DNA of 64,000 nucleotides from Amphichorda felina (taxonomy: Eukaryota > Ascomycota > Sordariomycetes > Hypocreales > Bionectriaceae). Below the pieces are notes generated by a model. That model was not told the origin of the DNA. It did no database searches and saw only the letters and a program-made list of their open reading frames with translations. Each line of letters begins with the position of its first letter. Position 1 is the stretch's first letter. Shown piece after piece: positions 23,468 to 35,282 of this stretch. Both the position numbers and the translations under genes were made by a program. The stretch is from the NCBI GenBank assembly GCA_016490725.1, contig JAEMHR010000013.1, positions 124,001 to 188,000 of the forward strand, read 5' to 3'.

Positions 23468-24660
23468 TTAAATAGCACCTGCTTTTTCCCGGTCGCGTTC
23501 AAGGCTGAGCTCGCTCATTGCCGCTGCCATGCTCGACCCCACCCCCTTTCTCTCCAACAGGGCCCTTTGCCATCTTGCTTGGTCTTTGATAGGATGGCCC
23601 TGTCCGTCTAGGCCCAATATCTCCATGAGCTCGGGGATTTCGCAGTGGTCGCGCGTCGTCTTCATCCGGTGACACCATGTCACCCGCTTCTCCTCCACAT
23701 GGCCCTCGTTCTCATCGTCAGCCCCGTTGCGGTGCTCCACCTGTGTCTTTTCCGGTAGCCCTATGGACATTCGCTTCTCCTCCTTGGGCGAAGATACCGG
23801 CGTCACGAGGTCGGAGGGTTCGAAGAGGAACTCTCCGCCCACCTGCCGCTGGTTCCCGCCCTTGAGTGCCAGGCCAGAGGGCACCGCACGGACATTGTTG
23901 AGAATGCTCGAGATGACCGAGTAATACATGGGTTTCTTCATATATGCGGGCTTCTCTCCAAGAGCCAGCGTCTGATTCATGCCCAGCGCGTCGAACAGCG
24001 ATCTCTTGGGGTCCGTGTAGATCTGGAACTGGCACCCCGTGTCCTGGGCGTAGCTCTCGATGAGGCCAGGGTCGCCGCATCCGATGATGACGATGGTGGT
24101 GCTGATGGGCAGCGCGAGGAGGGATTCAAGGGATATCGACTGAGAGAGCTCTCGGAGGTAGTCCTGGCAGTTCTTTCATTTGGTTAGCAACTCTGTCGCC
24201 GTGGTTGGGAAAAAAAGAGGGGGAGGCTCACGCCGCAGAAGAAATGGCGGATGAAGATCATGAGCACCCGCCTAGCGACATTGGTGCCGCTGTACAGCGT
24301 CTTGAAGGCGCGGGACTTGCCATCGCGGTCCAGCACGATGTAGTCGTCGATTTTCTTGAGGACTTCGGGCGAGGGCAGCTCGTTGGTCGTCAGGACCTCG
24401 CCCTCAAAGTCCTGGGGCTTGGACTGGTCGACTTCAAGATATGAGTTCGGTACGGGCTTCCGTGATATTCTTCGCGACTTCCTTAGTTCGTTCGACCCCG
24501 GTGCTGGAGCTGTCGTCGCGTAGGTGGTCGATGCTTCGTCTGTCTTGGGGGCGGTTGTTTCCAGCTTCTGGTCGGAGGCGGTGACGTCAGCCCGTGGTGT
24601 AGACCCTGACTCTGCGCCTTGGCTAGCAGCAGGCGTCTCCTCTGGTTTCGTGTCTGTCAT
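23468..24660 (-). CDS. AhpC/TSA antioxidant-type thioredoxin-fold protein
   Basis: Two exons, complement(join(23468..24172, 24232..24660)), give 377 residues from the Met at 24660. A further Met at 24681 is possible. The N-terminal 75 residues are Thr/Ser/Ala-rich and probably disordered. The core runs from about residue 90 and contains VLMIFIRHFFCGNCQDYLREL across the splice junction. This is the Cys-x-x-Cys-like site of the AhpC/TSA antioxidant (PF13911/PRXL2-type) family, with Cys-Gly-Asn-Cys readable. It continues through IVIIGCGDPGLIESYAQDTGC and YTDPKRSLFDALG. The C-terminal 150 residues are charged and variable. A peroxide or redox role is inferred from family; the fungal members are poorly studied. 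Confidence 0.8.
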
Positions 24661-25894
24661 TATGGAATCATGTGCGTGCAAATAAAAACAGAGCTAGAAA
24701 CGAATCGCTGGAGGAAAGCAGAGGTTCAAGTGGGAATATAATGAGGAGAGAGTGTGGTAAAAATAGATCGTGCTGCGCAGGCACCTCCTGCACAGCCCAC
24801 GGTAGCTGCAGACTAGGACACAAGGAGATTTTTGGGTACGACTTGGGGGAAAAACCAGGCTTGATTCAAACTAGCTAGAAGGGTGGTGTTGTAAAGGCAA
24901 ACAAAGGGTGGGGGCTCCCGGATCCTCTTCATCTCTCGCACGTTCCTCCTTCAACATCGGCACCTACCACCACCCCACATTTCCAGGAAGGAGCAACAGC
25001 GAGAGGATGGCAGCTCAGCCATCACTTACAACTCCTCCTCAAATGAGCTCCAAGTGTTTCACTACGTTGCACTGAGACTAGTAGTTCCAGGCCTCATTTA
25101 TTGATTACAAACAGTGGGGGAAGCCTTATAGCTAGTAGACTAATCATGTTTTAAATATAAGTCAGATTTATTAATAAGGTATTTACCCTAAGCCCAGGAC
25201 AATAACCCATATTTTTTAACTATTATTTTTATATCGATATAATGAGGCTTTATGATAATAATAATCATCAGACCTCAGTTTTATAAGGACCGTAATAACG
25301 TATAACAAGGCGAGGTAGGTGCGATATCGCTGGGAGATCGCACTTAGGGGCATAATAATAATAATTTGGATTACACGAGTGTTCCAAGCTTTCCACTGGG
25401 GGAGGACGACTCTTATACCGTAGACCGAAGGTGACCTCCTCACGAGCTAGCGAACATATGGCTGCGCGGCTGCGTTCAGCCTCAGATCATGGTAAGATGG
25501 CCGTGTGACCAGTCGGCTGGATCGGAAGGTTCGGAGGGTTTGCGGCTGAGATATATGCAGTCCCGACGATATGGGCCGTGTCAAAATCCTTCTGCAGTAA
25601 TCAACACACCCCCTCGCTTGTGGGATCCGAACGGAAGGGTAGGGGTCGGAGGACCAGGGGTCGAGACTCTGTGATCCTGCGACGGATATGTATTGAGGAT
25701 TCGGGGGAATACGACGTGACAGACCTTAGTCCGGCCATGGCAGAGGCTGTTGACGCGTGAGACTCCCTTCTTCTATTTCTGGTGCTCCTGATCGTCCGAC
25801 TGTGGAAAGAAATAAGCACGTTCTCGACCTCTTCGACCTACACTCACCAAGCCGCAGATAATCAAGGGGAAGGAAACCAACTGCATACGGCATC
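24661..25894. other. Intergenic region, left edge of gene cluster
   Basis: About 1.2 kb between the AhpC/TSA-like gene and the trans-enoyl reductase gene. Positions 25090-25380 are AT-rich with TA-dense sequence, possibly an old repeat remnant. From 25500 to 25760 several CGG triplets occur, including two spaced 6 nt apart near 25512 and an everted CCG-AA-CGG near 25628. These could be targets of the Zn2Cys6 regulator, but such triplets are frequent by chance. Confidence 0.4.
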
Positions 25895-27132
25895 ATGGCG
25901 AATCCCTCGCACGACACAGTCACGGGCCCGACCACGGGTACGCAGACAGCCATCGTCCAAACTAGCGATTCACCCGCGGCGCAGCTCCCTGTCGCTGCCT
26001 CTCACTCAGCTCCAGTGCCCACGATCCCGTCCCCCGACCACGTCCTCGTCCGCGTCCTGGCCGTGGCCCTGAACCCCACAGACCACAAGATGCCAGCGCA
26101 CTTCCCCATGCCGGGGACCACCACGGGCTGTGACTTCTGCGGCATCGTCGTGGCGTCCCCACGCGACGAGGGACGGCAGGCAGACGGTGGTGGCCGGCCG
26201 CCCCTCACACCGGGGACTCGCGTCTGCGGTGCCGTCTACGGGTACAACCCGGAGGAGCCAGGCACCGGCGCCTTCGCCGAGTACGTCGTGGCTGATGCCC
26301 GCCTACTGCTACGTGTGCCTGCTGCCTGGACGGATCTGCAGGCGGCGGCCCTGGGCGGCATCGGGTGGGGCACCGCCGGCCTTGCGCTGTGGGACCCGGC
26401 GGCGCTTGCCCTGACGGGCCGGCCCGGAGCTCCGGTGGAGGAGCCGGCGCCTGTGCTTGTGTACGGTGGGGGAACAGCTACGGGGACCATGGCCTGTCAA
26501 CTGCTGAAATTGTAACTATGCTCTCATCCCCCTCCCCCCCCACGCCTCGATTCCTAGTAGGATACCAGCTCTGACGCCTGACTAGGTCCGGCTACGCGCC
26601 CATCGCCACAGCCTCGAAGGCTTCGTCAGCGCTTGCCAAGCGCTACGGGGCGATCGACACGGTGCCCTACACCTCGCCCACCTGCGCGGAGCAGATCAAG
26701 GCCCTCGCCGCACCGGTGGGCCCGCTGCGCCACACGCTCGACTGCATCACCGACGCCGACTCGGCGGCGACGTGCTTCGGGTCCCTCGGGCGGGCGGGCG
26801 GGCGGTACGCGGGGCTGGAGGCGTTCGACGAGGCCTGGCGCACCCGGCGCGCCGTCAGGGTCGAGGTGGTGCTGGGGTACGAGATGTGGGGGGCGCGCGT
26901 GCTCCTCGGCGAGGGGGAGGCGGTTTACTCGCGGCCGGCGAGTGCGCGGAAGCTCCAGGACACTATTCGCTGGGCGGGCGAGATGCAGGTGCTGCTGGAA
27001 AAGGGGCTCATTGAGCCTCATCCCCCACAGGAGGTCCCGGGCAAATGGGAGGGAATCGTGAAAGGGCTCGACATGTTGAGGAATGGCGAGGTTAGGGGAC
27101 ACAAGCTCGTAGTAAGGATTGCAGAGGCTTAA
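25895..27132 (+). CDS. Trans-acting enoyl reductase (LovC/ApdC-like) for the PKS-NRPS
   Basis: Two exons, join(25895..26511, 26586..27132), give 387 residues. The protein is a medium-chain dehydrogenase/reductase. A GroES-like N-terminal part has VLVRVLAVALNPTDHK and GCDFCGIV. The nucleotide-binding motif is VLVYGGGTATGTMACQ, with the intron falling just after it before SGYAPIATAS. The motif LDCITDADSAATCFGSLGR and the following GRAGGRY-like segment are characteristic of the trans-ER partners of fungal reducing PKS-NRPSs. Such enzymes reduce the enoyl double bond at chosen elongation steps because the synthase's own ER is dead. Its partner is almost certainly the synthase at 36180, although the two are about 9 kb apart. 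The region is GC-rich and the frame is intact. Confidence 0.92.
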
Positions 27133-27259
27133 TTAAGTCTTGGGTTATTAGGCAGTCTAAAGGTCACCAAAAATGATAAGAAAATAAAGAAGAAAAAGAA
27201 AAGTAATTCCCATTCCATCAGCCTTTCCCGCCCACGTACCTCCGCCCAACTCTATCCCT

Positions 27260-29474
27260 TTACTCGCTGGTAGCATTGTCCTTCTGCGTAGAGACCTTCT
27301 CGCCAGACTCAGGATTAGCCTCCTCCTTCTTCCCCTCGTCAAGGCCAAACTCGGTATCGAGCTCGGTCCGCATGTGGAGCTGCTTCTCGATGAAGACGAG
27401 GAAGAAGGCGAGCCCGGCAAATATGACAGACAGGCGCCACACGTATTTCAGGGATTCCGAATAGACGCCGATAATCTCCGTCTTGACGGGCTCGGGGAAC
27501 GAGTTGATAAAATCGGCGCTGACGGACTCGTATGCCTTGCCGTGGCGGAACCCAGCCGCCACGTCCTGGTCAGAGATGCGGTCGGACAATTTGTCAAAGT
27601 AGTTGTTGAAGATGGCGGCGGGCTTGATTAGACAGATGGTGTTAGCAAGAAGTACTTGTGCGTTCACAAGGGGGGATGGGGGCGTGCGGGGATCATGGGT
27701 AACGTATGCGACTTACAATGGCAACTCCCCAGATGTTTCCAAAGGAGCGGACAAAGGACCACGTCGATGTAGCAGCTGCTTGATCCTTCTCATCGAGCGG
27801 CGTCTGGCAGGCCGGGAGGAGGGTATTGAGGACGAAGCCCGAGCCGCCAGCCGCAATGATCTGGAATATGACCCACTCAGCCATACTGCTCTTCTCGTCC
27901 AACAAAGCGAAGAGGCCCAGCCCGATAGTGTTGAGGGCAAAGCCGAAGAAGTGGAGCGGCTTGTACTTTCCGAACTTGGCGAGCAACAGGACGGCCACAA
28001 TGGCAAAGGGGATGGCAATGGCGATGGCGGGGAGCAGCTGGACTCCGGAGCGGGCGGGAGAGGAGCCCAGGACGGCCTGGAAGTAGACGGGCAGGAAGAA
28101 GAGCATCCAGTAGAGGAGGGCCGAGTTGAGGAACGTGACGGCGAAGACGGTCACCGACGTCCTGTTGGCGAAGAGGCGCGGGGGCACGACGGGCTCCTTG
28201 ATGAAGCTGAGAGTCTCGACGAAGACGAACAGGCACAGGCCGAGGAGGCCGAGAACGAGGGGCAGGATGGTGCGCCAGGAGGACCATGGCTCGCGGGTGC
28301 CGCCATAGGTCATGGCATAGAGCACCGAGACGGTGGACGCGATGAGCAGCGTATTGCCGATGTAGTCGATGCGCGCGAGTTTCTGCGCGAAGGACATTTC
28401 TTTCTTGTACTTGACCTGGAGAAATAGCAAGATCATGATCATGGATGCGCCTCCGATCTTGGTTTGGAGGTCAGCTCAGCCCAGACAGCTTCAAGTCACA
28501 AGTACGCAGGAGGAAAACTCACCGGGAGGTTGATGTAGAAGACCCAGCGCCAGCTGGTATTCTCGACGATGGCGCCTCCTACGTACGGTCCGACAGCGGT
28601 GCCGACAAAGTAGACGATGAGGACGAAAGCCATCTGCGGGCGCAAGATCAGTCAGCCGGAATCCCCAGGGGCACGGCGAGTGGTGCGACTGTGAGACGTA
28701 CGTAATTCCCCCTCTCCCTCAGTGGGACAAGGTCCGAGATGATAACGTCGACAATCATGTTGATGCCGCCGCTGCCCATGCCCTGAACGGCGCGGCCGGC
28801 GATGAGCGAAGCGCTGTTGTTGGCGCCGCCGGCGATGCCGCTGCCCAGGGTGAAGAGGGCGATGATGGCGAGTGTGACATATCGCCTACCCCATATATTG
28901 GCCAGCTGTCCAAAGAGCTGCGAGAGCATTAGCAAGAGCTCGGGCTGGTAGCGTATGTATCACCGGGGTCCTTACTGGCTGTACGGCGGCGCTGTAAGCA
29001 TGGGAAGTCAGCACAATGAATGCGTTGGATGGGAAGCACAAGAGGGGCAGTGCAGTGCCATCCCTAGTGCCTGGCAATTGAAGCAAATGCAGGGGAAGCA
29101 ACGTACCTTGTCAGGAAGAAGATGTTGGTGACCCAGATGTAATTCTCGCCCAGGCCGAGCTCGGTAACGATGAAGGGAAGCGACGTGGTCACCACCTATA
29201 GTACACAGTCTTAGCTCTCACGAGCCACAAGTCTCCCGAGTCCTACCCATCGATGGAGCATGCCCCGGATGCGTCGAGAGAGCCGGCAACTCACTGTATT
29301 TTCGAGTGCGCTCAGCAGGCCAATGACGCAGAGCGTGGCGATGATGGCCCAGAAGCGGGGATTTGTGTTGAACTTGGGTGGCTTGGGGCTCTCCGAGACC
29401 TCTCCCCTGTGCTGGGAGCTGTCCTCTCTGGAGGGTCTGGGGTGCTCGCCATTGGTATCTGCCTGTTCGCCCAT
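27260..29474 (-). CDS. MFS exporter, DHA2-type (14 TM)
   Basis: Seven exons, complement(join(27260..27622, 27717..28457, 28523..28633, 28702..28917, 28976..28991, 29107..29195, 29295..29474)), give 571 residues. Exon 5 in transcript order reverses to the small 16-nt exon at 28976-28991. The N-terminus is hydrophilic and Pro/Ser-rich. TM1 begins at FWAIIATLCVIGLLSALENTVV. The fungal toxin/drug-antiporter signature FLTSAAVQPLFGQLANIWGRR follows, then GRAVQGMGSGGINM and GPYVGGAIVENTSWRWVFYINLP. A long hydrophobic C-terminal half and a charged cytoplasmic tail complete it. Relatives export secondary metabolites by proton antiport at the plasma membrane. It shares a promoter region with the regulator, supporting cluster membership. 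Confidence 0.92.
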
Positions 29475-30430
29475 GATGGCTGCTTGGTGGCTGTGGGCGT
29501 TGTGTGGGTGCGTAGGGACTCTTGGTTTGGCGAAGAAAGAAAGGGAAGGGTGAGCGCGGAAGGGTAAGCAGAGAAGGGTAAGCAAGGAAGGGAAGGGAGA
29601 GGAAGGGTCGTTTTGATAGAGAAGTGTATCATGAGCCTGCTACTCAGTAAAGAGGAAGGCGTTGGGTGTCAAATACGGGCCGCTCTCTCGGTCGGTGTAA
29701 CTCGGCTGCAGCGTGTCTCAGGGCGGACAGTGTAATGATGCCGACTGACCCCTACTGGGGCTTGTGTGTAGTAGCTGCAGCCATGGAATGCCACATGCTA
29801 CACACACACCCCTCACCCCCCCCCCTTTTCCCGCCTCGCTCCCCCTCCCCGTCCCCCTCGCATCCTCGCATCTCCGGCAGGCAGATCAAGACAGATGGTG
29901 ACAGATGGCGCTGTCTGCAGGACGTCTCGCTGCGGCTCATTGATTGCAGAGGGTGGATGACGGCAGGTTGGGAGTCAACGGCTAGGTAGAGCTGCACTTG
30001 TACAGCGGAACAGCCCTGGGTCGTGTGCCCGTACGAGCACGGAAATAGACGTGTTGGCTGGGCTTATTCTACACTACCTGCGGCTGTCTCGTTGGATCTC
30101 GCTATTGAGTGCCCCATGCGGTTGGAAGATGACGGCATGCAGGCACTGCGACCCGCCTCGAGGCCCGCCTGAATTCCTAGCACTATACTTCGATGTAGCT
30201 CATCGTGTTAAGTTACCACTGTTGCGGGGGATGGATGGCGCCACCGTCACCTCGGTGCCTGCCATGACTCTCTCAGAGAGACTGTCTTAGGTCTACCCTC
30301 TCTCTCTCTATATATATGTATACATATATACGCAAGTGATCCACATATCATACTGTGGGCCTATACCTTTAGCATAGTCTGGTATGAGCCCTGTATAAGT
30401 GGGACCCCACGAGCCTACGACAGCGCGAGC
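29475..30430. promoter_or_regulatory. Divergent promoter region, MFS exporter / Zn2Cys6 regulator
   Basis: About 955 bp separating the two divergent start codons. It contains a C-rich run near 29816-29833. Close to the regulator start, a CT-rich tract (30297-30310) is followed by an alternating TATA-like stretch (30311-30331) about 100 bp upstream of the ATG, a usual fungal core promoter arrangement. CGG triplets near 29680-29710 are possible regulator sites but unproven. Confidence 0.5.
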
Positions 30431-31993
30431 ATGGCCACGATGATGGCGCCGGGCCTTGACCACCAGGGCCATACCCGCTCGTCCCTCAAGCGGTCCGCCT
30501 GCGACAGGTGCCGCAACCAGAAGCTGCGCTGCCTTCGCGATGTCGGGGACGGGACTTCTTGCAGGCGCTGCATGCGTGCCACCGTCCCATGTGTGACGAG
30601 CCCGCCGCGGCCTCCCGGTCGTCCTGTCCGGAGCAACCCAAACATCGACCAGCCGAGCGCCCCGAGTCAAGACACGAGCATATTGGCCCGAGACCTGCAA
30701 CAGAGAGTCTCGGACGGGATGGTGGGGGAGCCGGCGGCGGTGTCGGGCCAACACAACATGGTTACGCCGGACCCTCCAGCGGCTATAACCTCGCCGTCGC
30801 TGCACCATCTGGCCGACCCTGCCATCTACTCCCGGTTAGAAATAGACAGTGCCATCACCATGCCCTTGGACTGGCTGCCCATGGACGAGGATGGGTTCTC
30901 AGCAGGCCCCAGCTCTGCAGACGGCTTCCACCACGCTTCAAGCCTCCCCGAGTTCCACTCTCAGCGGTGGTTTGATGCCCCCTCGCCCCTGGTGCCCGGA
31001 TCTGGCCACAGCACACGAGGCGCATCGGTGGAGGCAGACGGAGCGCAACACGGCGGCTCGCCGCAGCCCCAGGGCGGCATGGCGGAGGACCACCCGGTGG
31101 CCCCCGAGGACGAGGACGTGGCATCGGACGTTGCCTCGCACCTGTGCCACCTGAACCTCAGCCTGAGCAAGCAGCTGCTGTTCTTCACTACAAAGTCCTG
31201 GGAGGACACCATGGAGGCCATTCTCTGCCCCGGCGACGATGCAGCCGCGCAGGAGCCGAACCCCCTGGGCGAGGTGCTGCGCAGCACGTCCGAGTTCCAG
31301 TCCATCCTGCAGCGCCTCAAGCCGGCGTTCATGTCGGCGCCGGTGCCAGGGGAGGGAGGAAAGGGGCACCCCTCGAGGACCCCGGACCTCGTGTCCCCTC
31401 CGCCGAGCCGCCACCTTCCGCCGTCCCCGGAGGGTGAGCCTGGCTCCGACCCCGGCATCTACATCCTGTCCACCACCCCGTCCTCATCCTACGCGACGCC
31501 GACGCCCAGCACCCTCGGCCCCGGCGCCCCCAAAGCCCCCCCGGGACTCGCCACGGCCACGGCCCTCAGCCTGCTCGCCTCGTACCTCCACCTCATCTCC
31601 ATCTACGACGCCCTGCTGCGGCACATCCTGTCCTCGCTGTCCCACATCCCCGCGTCGTCCATCTCGGTGCTGCAGACCGTGCCCGACCTCCGCCTGGCCG
31701 GCGTGCCCATCCTGCACGGCGGGCTGCAGATCAAGATGCTCATCCAGATCATCGAGCACCACCTCGACGCCATCGACGGCGCGCTGGGCCTGCCGGAGGA
31801 GTACCGCGTGTGCGGGGGGGCCAGCAGCTGGGCACGCCGCGGGGCCGGAGTTGGCGGCGGCGGGCTGCTGGTCGGGAGGGAGTGGGAGGGGCTGCTGGAG
31901 GTGGTCATGGGGGCAGGAGGGGCGGGAGGGCTGGGGGTTCCGTATGTCGTATCTCTAAGGCACAAGATCGGTAGAGTCCGGCAATATCTGTGA
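30431..31993 (+). CDS. Zn2Cys6 pathway-specific transcription factor
   Basis: A single-exon gene for 520 residues. The N-terminal zinc cluster has Cys at residues 24, 27, 34, 44, 47 and 54 (spacing 2-6-9-2-6), with the basic stretch RNQKLRC. This is the classic binuclear DNA-binding domain that recognises CGG-type half sites. The middle (about 60-330) is Pro/Ser-rich and low in hydrophobics. The C-terminal part (about 370-520) is predicted helical, with ALSLLASYLHLISIYDALLRHI and IQIIEHHLDAID. This layout is seen in regulators of fungal metabolite clusters of the AflR-related type. It probably activates the neighbouring genes. The final 40 residues are Gly-rich. No full fungal-specific middle homology domain was recognised. 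Confidence 0.88.
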   Translation: MATMMAPGLDHQGHTRSSLKRSACDRCRNQKLRCLRDVGDGTSCRRCMRATVPCVTSPPRPPGRPVRSNPNIDQPSAPSQDTSILARDLQQRVSDGMVGEPAAVSGQHNMVTPDPPAAITSPSLHHLADPAIYSRLEIDSAITMPLDWLPMDEDGFSAGPSSADGFHHASSLPEFHSQRWFDAPSPLVPGSGHSTRGASVEADGAQHGGSPQPQGGMAEDHPVAPEDEDVASDVASHLCHLNLSLSKQLLFFTTKSWEDTMEAILCPGDDAAAQEPNPLGEVLRSTSEFQSILQRLKPAFMSAPVPGEGGKGHPSRTPDLVSPPPSRHLPPSPEGEPGSDPGIYILSTTPSSSYATPTPSTLGPGAPKAPPGLATATALSLLASYLHLISIYDALLRHILSSLSHIPASSISVLQTVPDLRLAGVPILHGGLQIKMLIQIIEHHLDAIDGALGLPEEYRVCGGASSWARRGAGVGGGGLLVGREWEGLLEVVMGAGGAGGLGVPYVVSLRHKIGRVRQYL

Positions 31994-32582
31994 TGATAGA
32001 CAACCCCCAGCTTTCGCAAACACCCACGCATATGCCTCGTGCTACCTGAGACTTGATTGCATGGAGGTTTGATGTGAACATGGCAATACCGTGATGAGGC
32101 CCACGATCAACGTGGAACGAACATGTCTGGTACTCATAGATTGGTGTGTGTGTGTGTGTGGGCAGGATCTACAGGCTGCAGGCGCCACAGCCACGCTACA
32201 ACACCTTCAAGTCTAGGTAACAATGCAATGTCTGGTCTAGAATTCCATGGCTGAAGACCTGCCAGCCGTCATGTCTCTCATTGCGCATCCAATCAGGCCC
32301 GCTGGGGGCCACGGCAGTCTGCAGGGCCTTCTCCGATCAATGCATGCCGTAGGTTATTGAACCCTTGCCTCGTGGCAAGAGATAACTTGGGCAGGGTCAC
32401 ATGCAGGATGTGCGACATTGGTTTCATCCCAGGCTTCTCTCTATATGCGGAAATACTAGCACCAGCACTTGTGTACGAGACGCAGCCGAGTATCCCACTT
32501 CCCTCCCGCGTCGCAACAGGCGAGTCACAACCGACGCCACAAACAAATCCACGGCCCATCCATCCCATCTTCGCCGAGCGAC
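31994..32582. other. Intergenic region between convergent genes
   Basis: About 590 bp between the 3' ends of the regulator and the P450 gene. It contains a TG dinucleotide microsatellite at 32143-32160. No gene was seen. Confidence 0.5.
32143..32160. repeat. TG microsatellite
   Basis: Nine consecutive GT/TG dinucleotides in the 3' flank of the regulator gene. It is probably neutral. Confidence 0.9.
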
Positions 32583-34671
32583 CTAATTTCCCTTGTCCAT
32601 GTGCTGGGACGGCTTGAAGCGCACAATGACAGGCGGCTTCTCCCACATGGCGTACAGCTTGATGTCGCGCTCCCAGTCCACCTCGCCCGCGTTGACGTGC
32701 TCCCAGTCCAGCTTCCACGCCATCTTGGCGAAGAGCAGCCGGCCCTGGAGGTAGGCCATGTTCTGGCCAATGCAGCCGCGCGGGCCCATGCTGAAGGGCT
32801 TGAAGGAGCCCTTGTCGTCCTCGTCGAACGCGGGGTTGTAGTCCCGGTGCGAGGCCGGGAGCCAGCGCTCGGGGTGGAACTCGCGGGGTCGGTGGAAGAA
32901 GCGCTCCGAGTGGGAGGTTGCGAAGATGGAGGTTTGGACGACGTACTGTTATGTGGCGAGCGCGATTGTCAGTTTGGATGAGAGGCAGAGTAGAGTCATG
33001 TTAGGGATCCGGAGCTTACGCCTTTGGGAATGTAGTGGCCGTCGACAGAGCAACCGGGGCTTATTCTTGGTAATCCGAATGCACCATTTGTATGGAGCCG
33101 GAGGGACTCCTCGATCACAGCATTGAGCCTGGGAGCGAAGATGTAAGTCAGTCTTGGCTATGATCCGAGGAAACGGAGGGGGGCGGGAGGAATAGCATAT
33201 GTACCAAGGCAACTCGGCGGCGGCGTCGCTCGTAATCTCCTCATACGTCGAAAATCGACCTCGGACCTCCTCCTGCAGCTTGCCAAGCTTGCCGCTCTCG
33301 AGAAGAAAGTACACACCCGACGTGAAGAGGTTAGTATCCGGATCAAATCCGCCCACGATCAAATGGTTAGCCTGAGCAACGAGGAAATCCTGCTCCGGAG
33401 GCTCATCACCAGTCACCAGAAGGGAGAAGTAGTCCGGGTACGGGAGCTTGTGGCGGCGATCCACGCGGGCCTTGACGATCTTGTTGTTCTCGCGCAGGAT
33501 GGTGGGGATGACTCTGGCGAGGCTGGGCGGTAGTGCGAGGAAAACCAGGGGGTACAGGATCGGGAATCTTTTCATGACCTGGTTGAGGGTCCCCCAGAGG
33601 CTGACGGAGCGGAAGGCGGTGAGGAAGAGGTTCGTTCGACCTAGATGATGGGAGGTAAATACAAAAATGGACAGAGTCAGGAACTGAGGAAATGAACATA
33701 CCATCCTTGACGTTGCGGAAGTCATGGCCATAGCACATATCTCCTGCAATGTCACAGGCCAGCCAGTCAAACCACTGTGGGATGATTAGACCATTTCCCC
33801 TAGTTGTGCTTCATCATCATCTCAAGACGCAGTGGCATACTTCTCTCATGTCAAGCCCATCGTCGCCGTTGCCCTCCTCTGCCATTTTGGTGACAAACTG
33901 GTCTATGTGCTGATGTAGGGCAGGCTCCTGGTCTCTCAACGCCCGGGGATTGAATGCCGGCGCCAGAAGCTTACGGACCGCCTTGTGCTTTACCGGATCT
34001 GCCCCAATGATGTTGGCTTCTTTTTTCTTCTCCCGATAATTAATTGCATAATTGGGTCTGCATGGTCATACCTGGGTCCGCAGCGATGCCGACGTGTTTT
34101 CCCGGGATGCGCTGGAGTCCAGTCTTGATGAAGGGGGGCTGACCTCGGAGTCCGGCCATTAGAATATCTGCGATGATTGGCTTGGGTTAGCGGTGTGACC
34201 GAAGATGAGGCTCGTGAACAGGGTGGGATGATGCCTGTTTGCGCCTGCGGACTGAAGAAGGCGATCTCGTTGGGTGCGATGCGAACAATGTCGCCATATT
34301 TCTTGAAGGCTGCCTCAACAGCCCACGGGTAGCGGCCGGAAAACCTTGATAGAGAGACGATGGTCAGATTTTTTCCTTGCTGAACTTATATATGCCGGGT
34401 TTGTTGTGGTAGCGTACCAGTGATAAGCATACCACAGCTCTGAGATTGCTGCGATTTTCGGCCCAGGGTACTTGGCGTAGGGGTGGAAGAACAGTCGATG
34501 GGTCAAGACAATGGCCCAGTAAGATGCGAACTTTTTGACAGCACACACGTATTAGTTATCAGGTTTATTTGAATGGCACTCATGGACAATTCTAACCAAT
34601 GCAGCTCCAAGTAGTGCCGCGGTGGACAGAGAGATGCCTCGGAGGGCGTCGCCTGCGGAGCTTAGAGCCAT
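32583..34671 (-). CDS. Cytochrome P450 monooxygenase
   Basis: Nine exons: complement(join(32583..32945, 33020..33128, 33205..33640, 33702..33774, 33841..33998, 34072..34167, 34235..34344, 34418..34530, 34597..34671)). They give 510 residues with all frames closing. The N-terminal exon is a hydrophobic membrane anchor. The proline hinge is YPGPKIAAISELW. The I-helix region reads LIVGGFDPDTNLF, where the usual acid-Thr pair is altered (DTN rather than ETT/DTT-like). The ExxR motif is EESLR in exon 8. PERW and the heme ligand motif FSMGPRGCIGQN lie in the last exon. It probably oxidises the PKS-NRPS product at the ER membrane. The intron between 34235 and 34167 appears to start with GC rather than GT. 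The gene is divergent from the synthase gene. Confidence 0.9.
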
Positions 34672-34892
34672 GCTGGGGTGCAGAATTGCTTAGGTAAAGG
34701 GGTAGTTGGGTCTTGGTAACAGAAGAAGAAGCTGCTCGAGGGTCAAAGCTACTAGGTCTCCTGCATGGATCTAGGTCTTGTATCTAGGAAACGACAGAGA
34801 CAGCATGCACCGGCCAAGCTACACGGAGCCGGTGATGGAGCCGGAGCAGCTGGTTGATGGGCCGGATGCAGTTCGTCCGACGCCGAACCCAA

Positions 34893-34947
34893 GGGTCCTC
34901 GCAGGGTCCTCGCAGGGTCCTCGCAGGATCCTCACATGGTCCTCGCA
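34893..34947. repeat. 11-bp minisatellite, five copies
   Basis: Three perfect copies of GGGTCCTCGCA are followed by two variant copies (GGATCCTCACA and TGGTCCTCGCA). Confidence 0.9.
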
Positions 34948-35148
34948 GGGCCCTCCCAGCGCGGTATTCGGGCCTTGCCAGGCAAGTTGGAATGTAGATG
35001 GTGGTGAGGCGTCGGAAAGATTACTGGGCACTAATGCAGGAAACCCTCCGGATCTGCCAGCTTCATGTCGGTGGCGCTGCCAGCCACTAGCCGAAAGCCA
35101 CTAGCCCCCTGTAGGGCCAACCAATCAGCTGCGCCAGAGCCCCCCCAG

Positions 35149-35200
35149 AACCCTCCAAACTCTCCAAAACCCTCCAAAACCCTCCAAAACCCTCCGAAAC
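35149..35200. repeat. 10-bp tandem repeat, about five copies
   Basis: Imperfect copies of AACCCTCCAA/ACCCTCCAAA in a row. The middle three are nearly identical. Confidence 0.85.
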
Positions 35201-35282
35201 ATCAGTGATCGACGCCACTAGCAATTAGTCTTTTTGGCCCCGCTCTCGGTGTGAGCCGACCAGGCGCTAGTGCCTATCGCCA

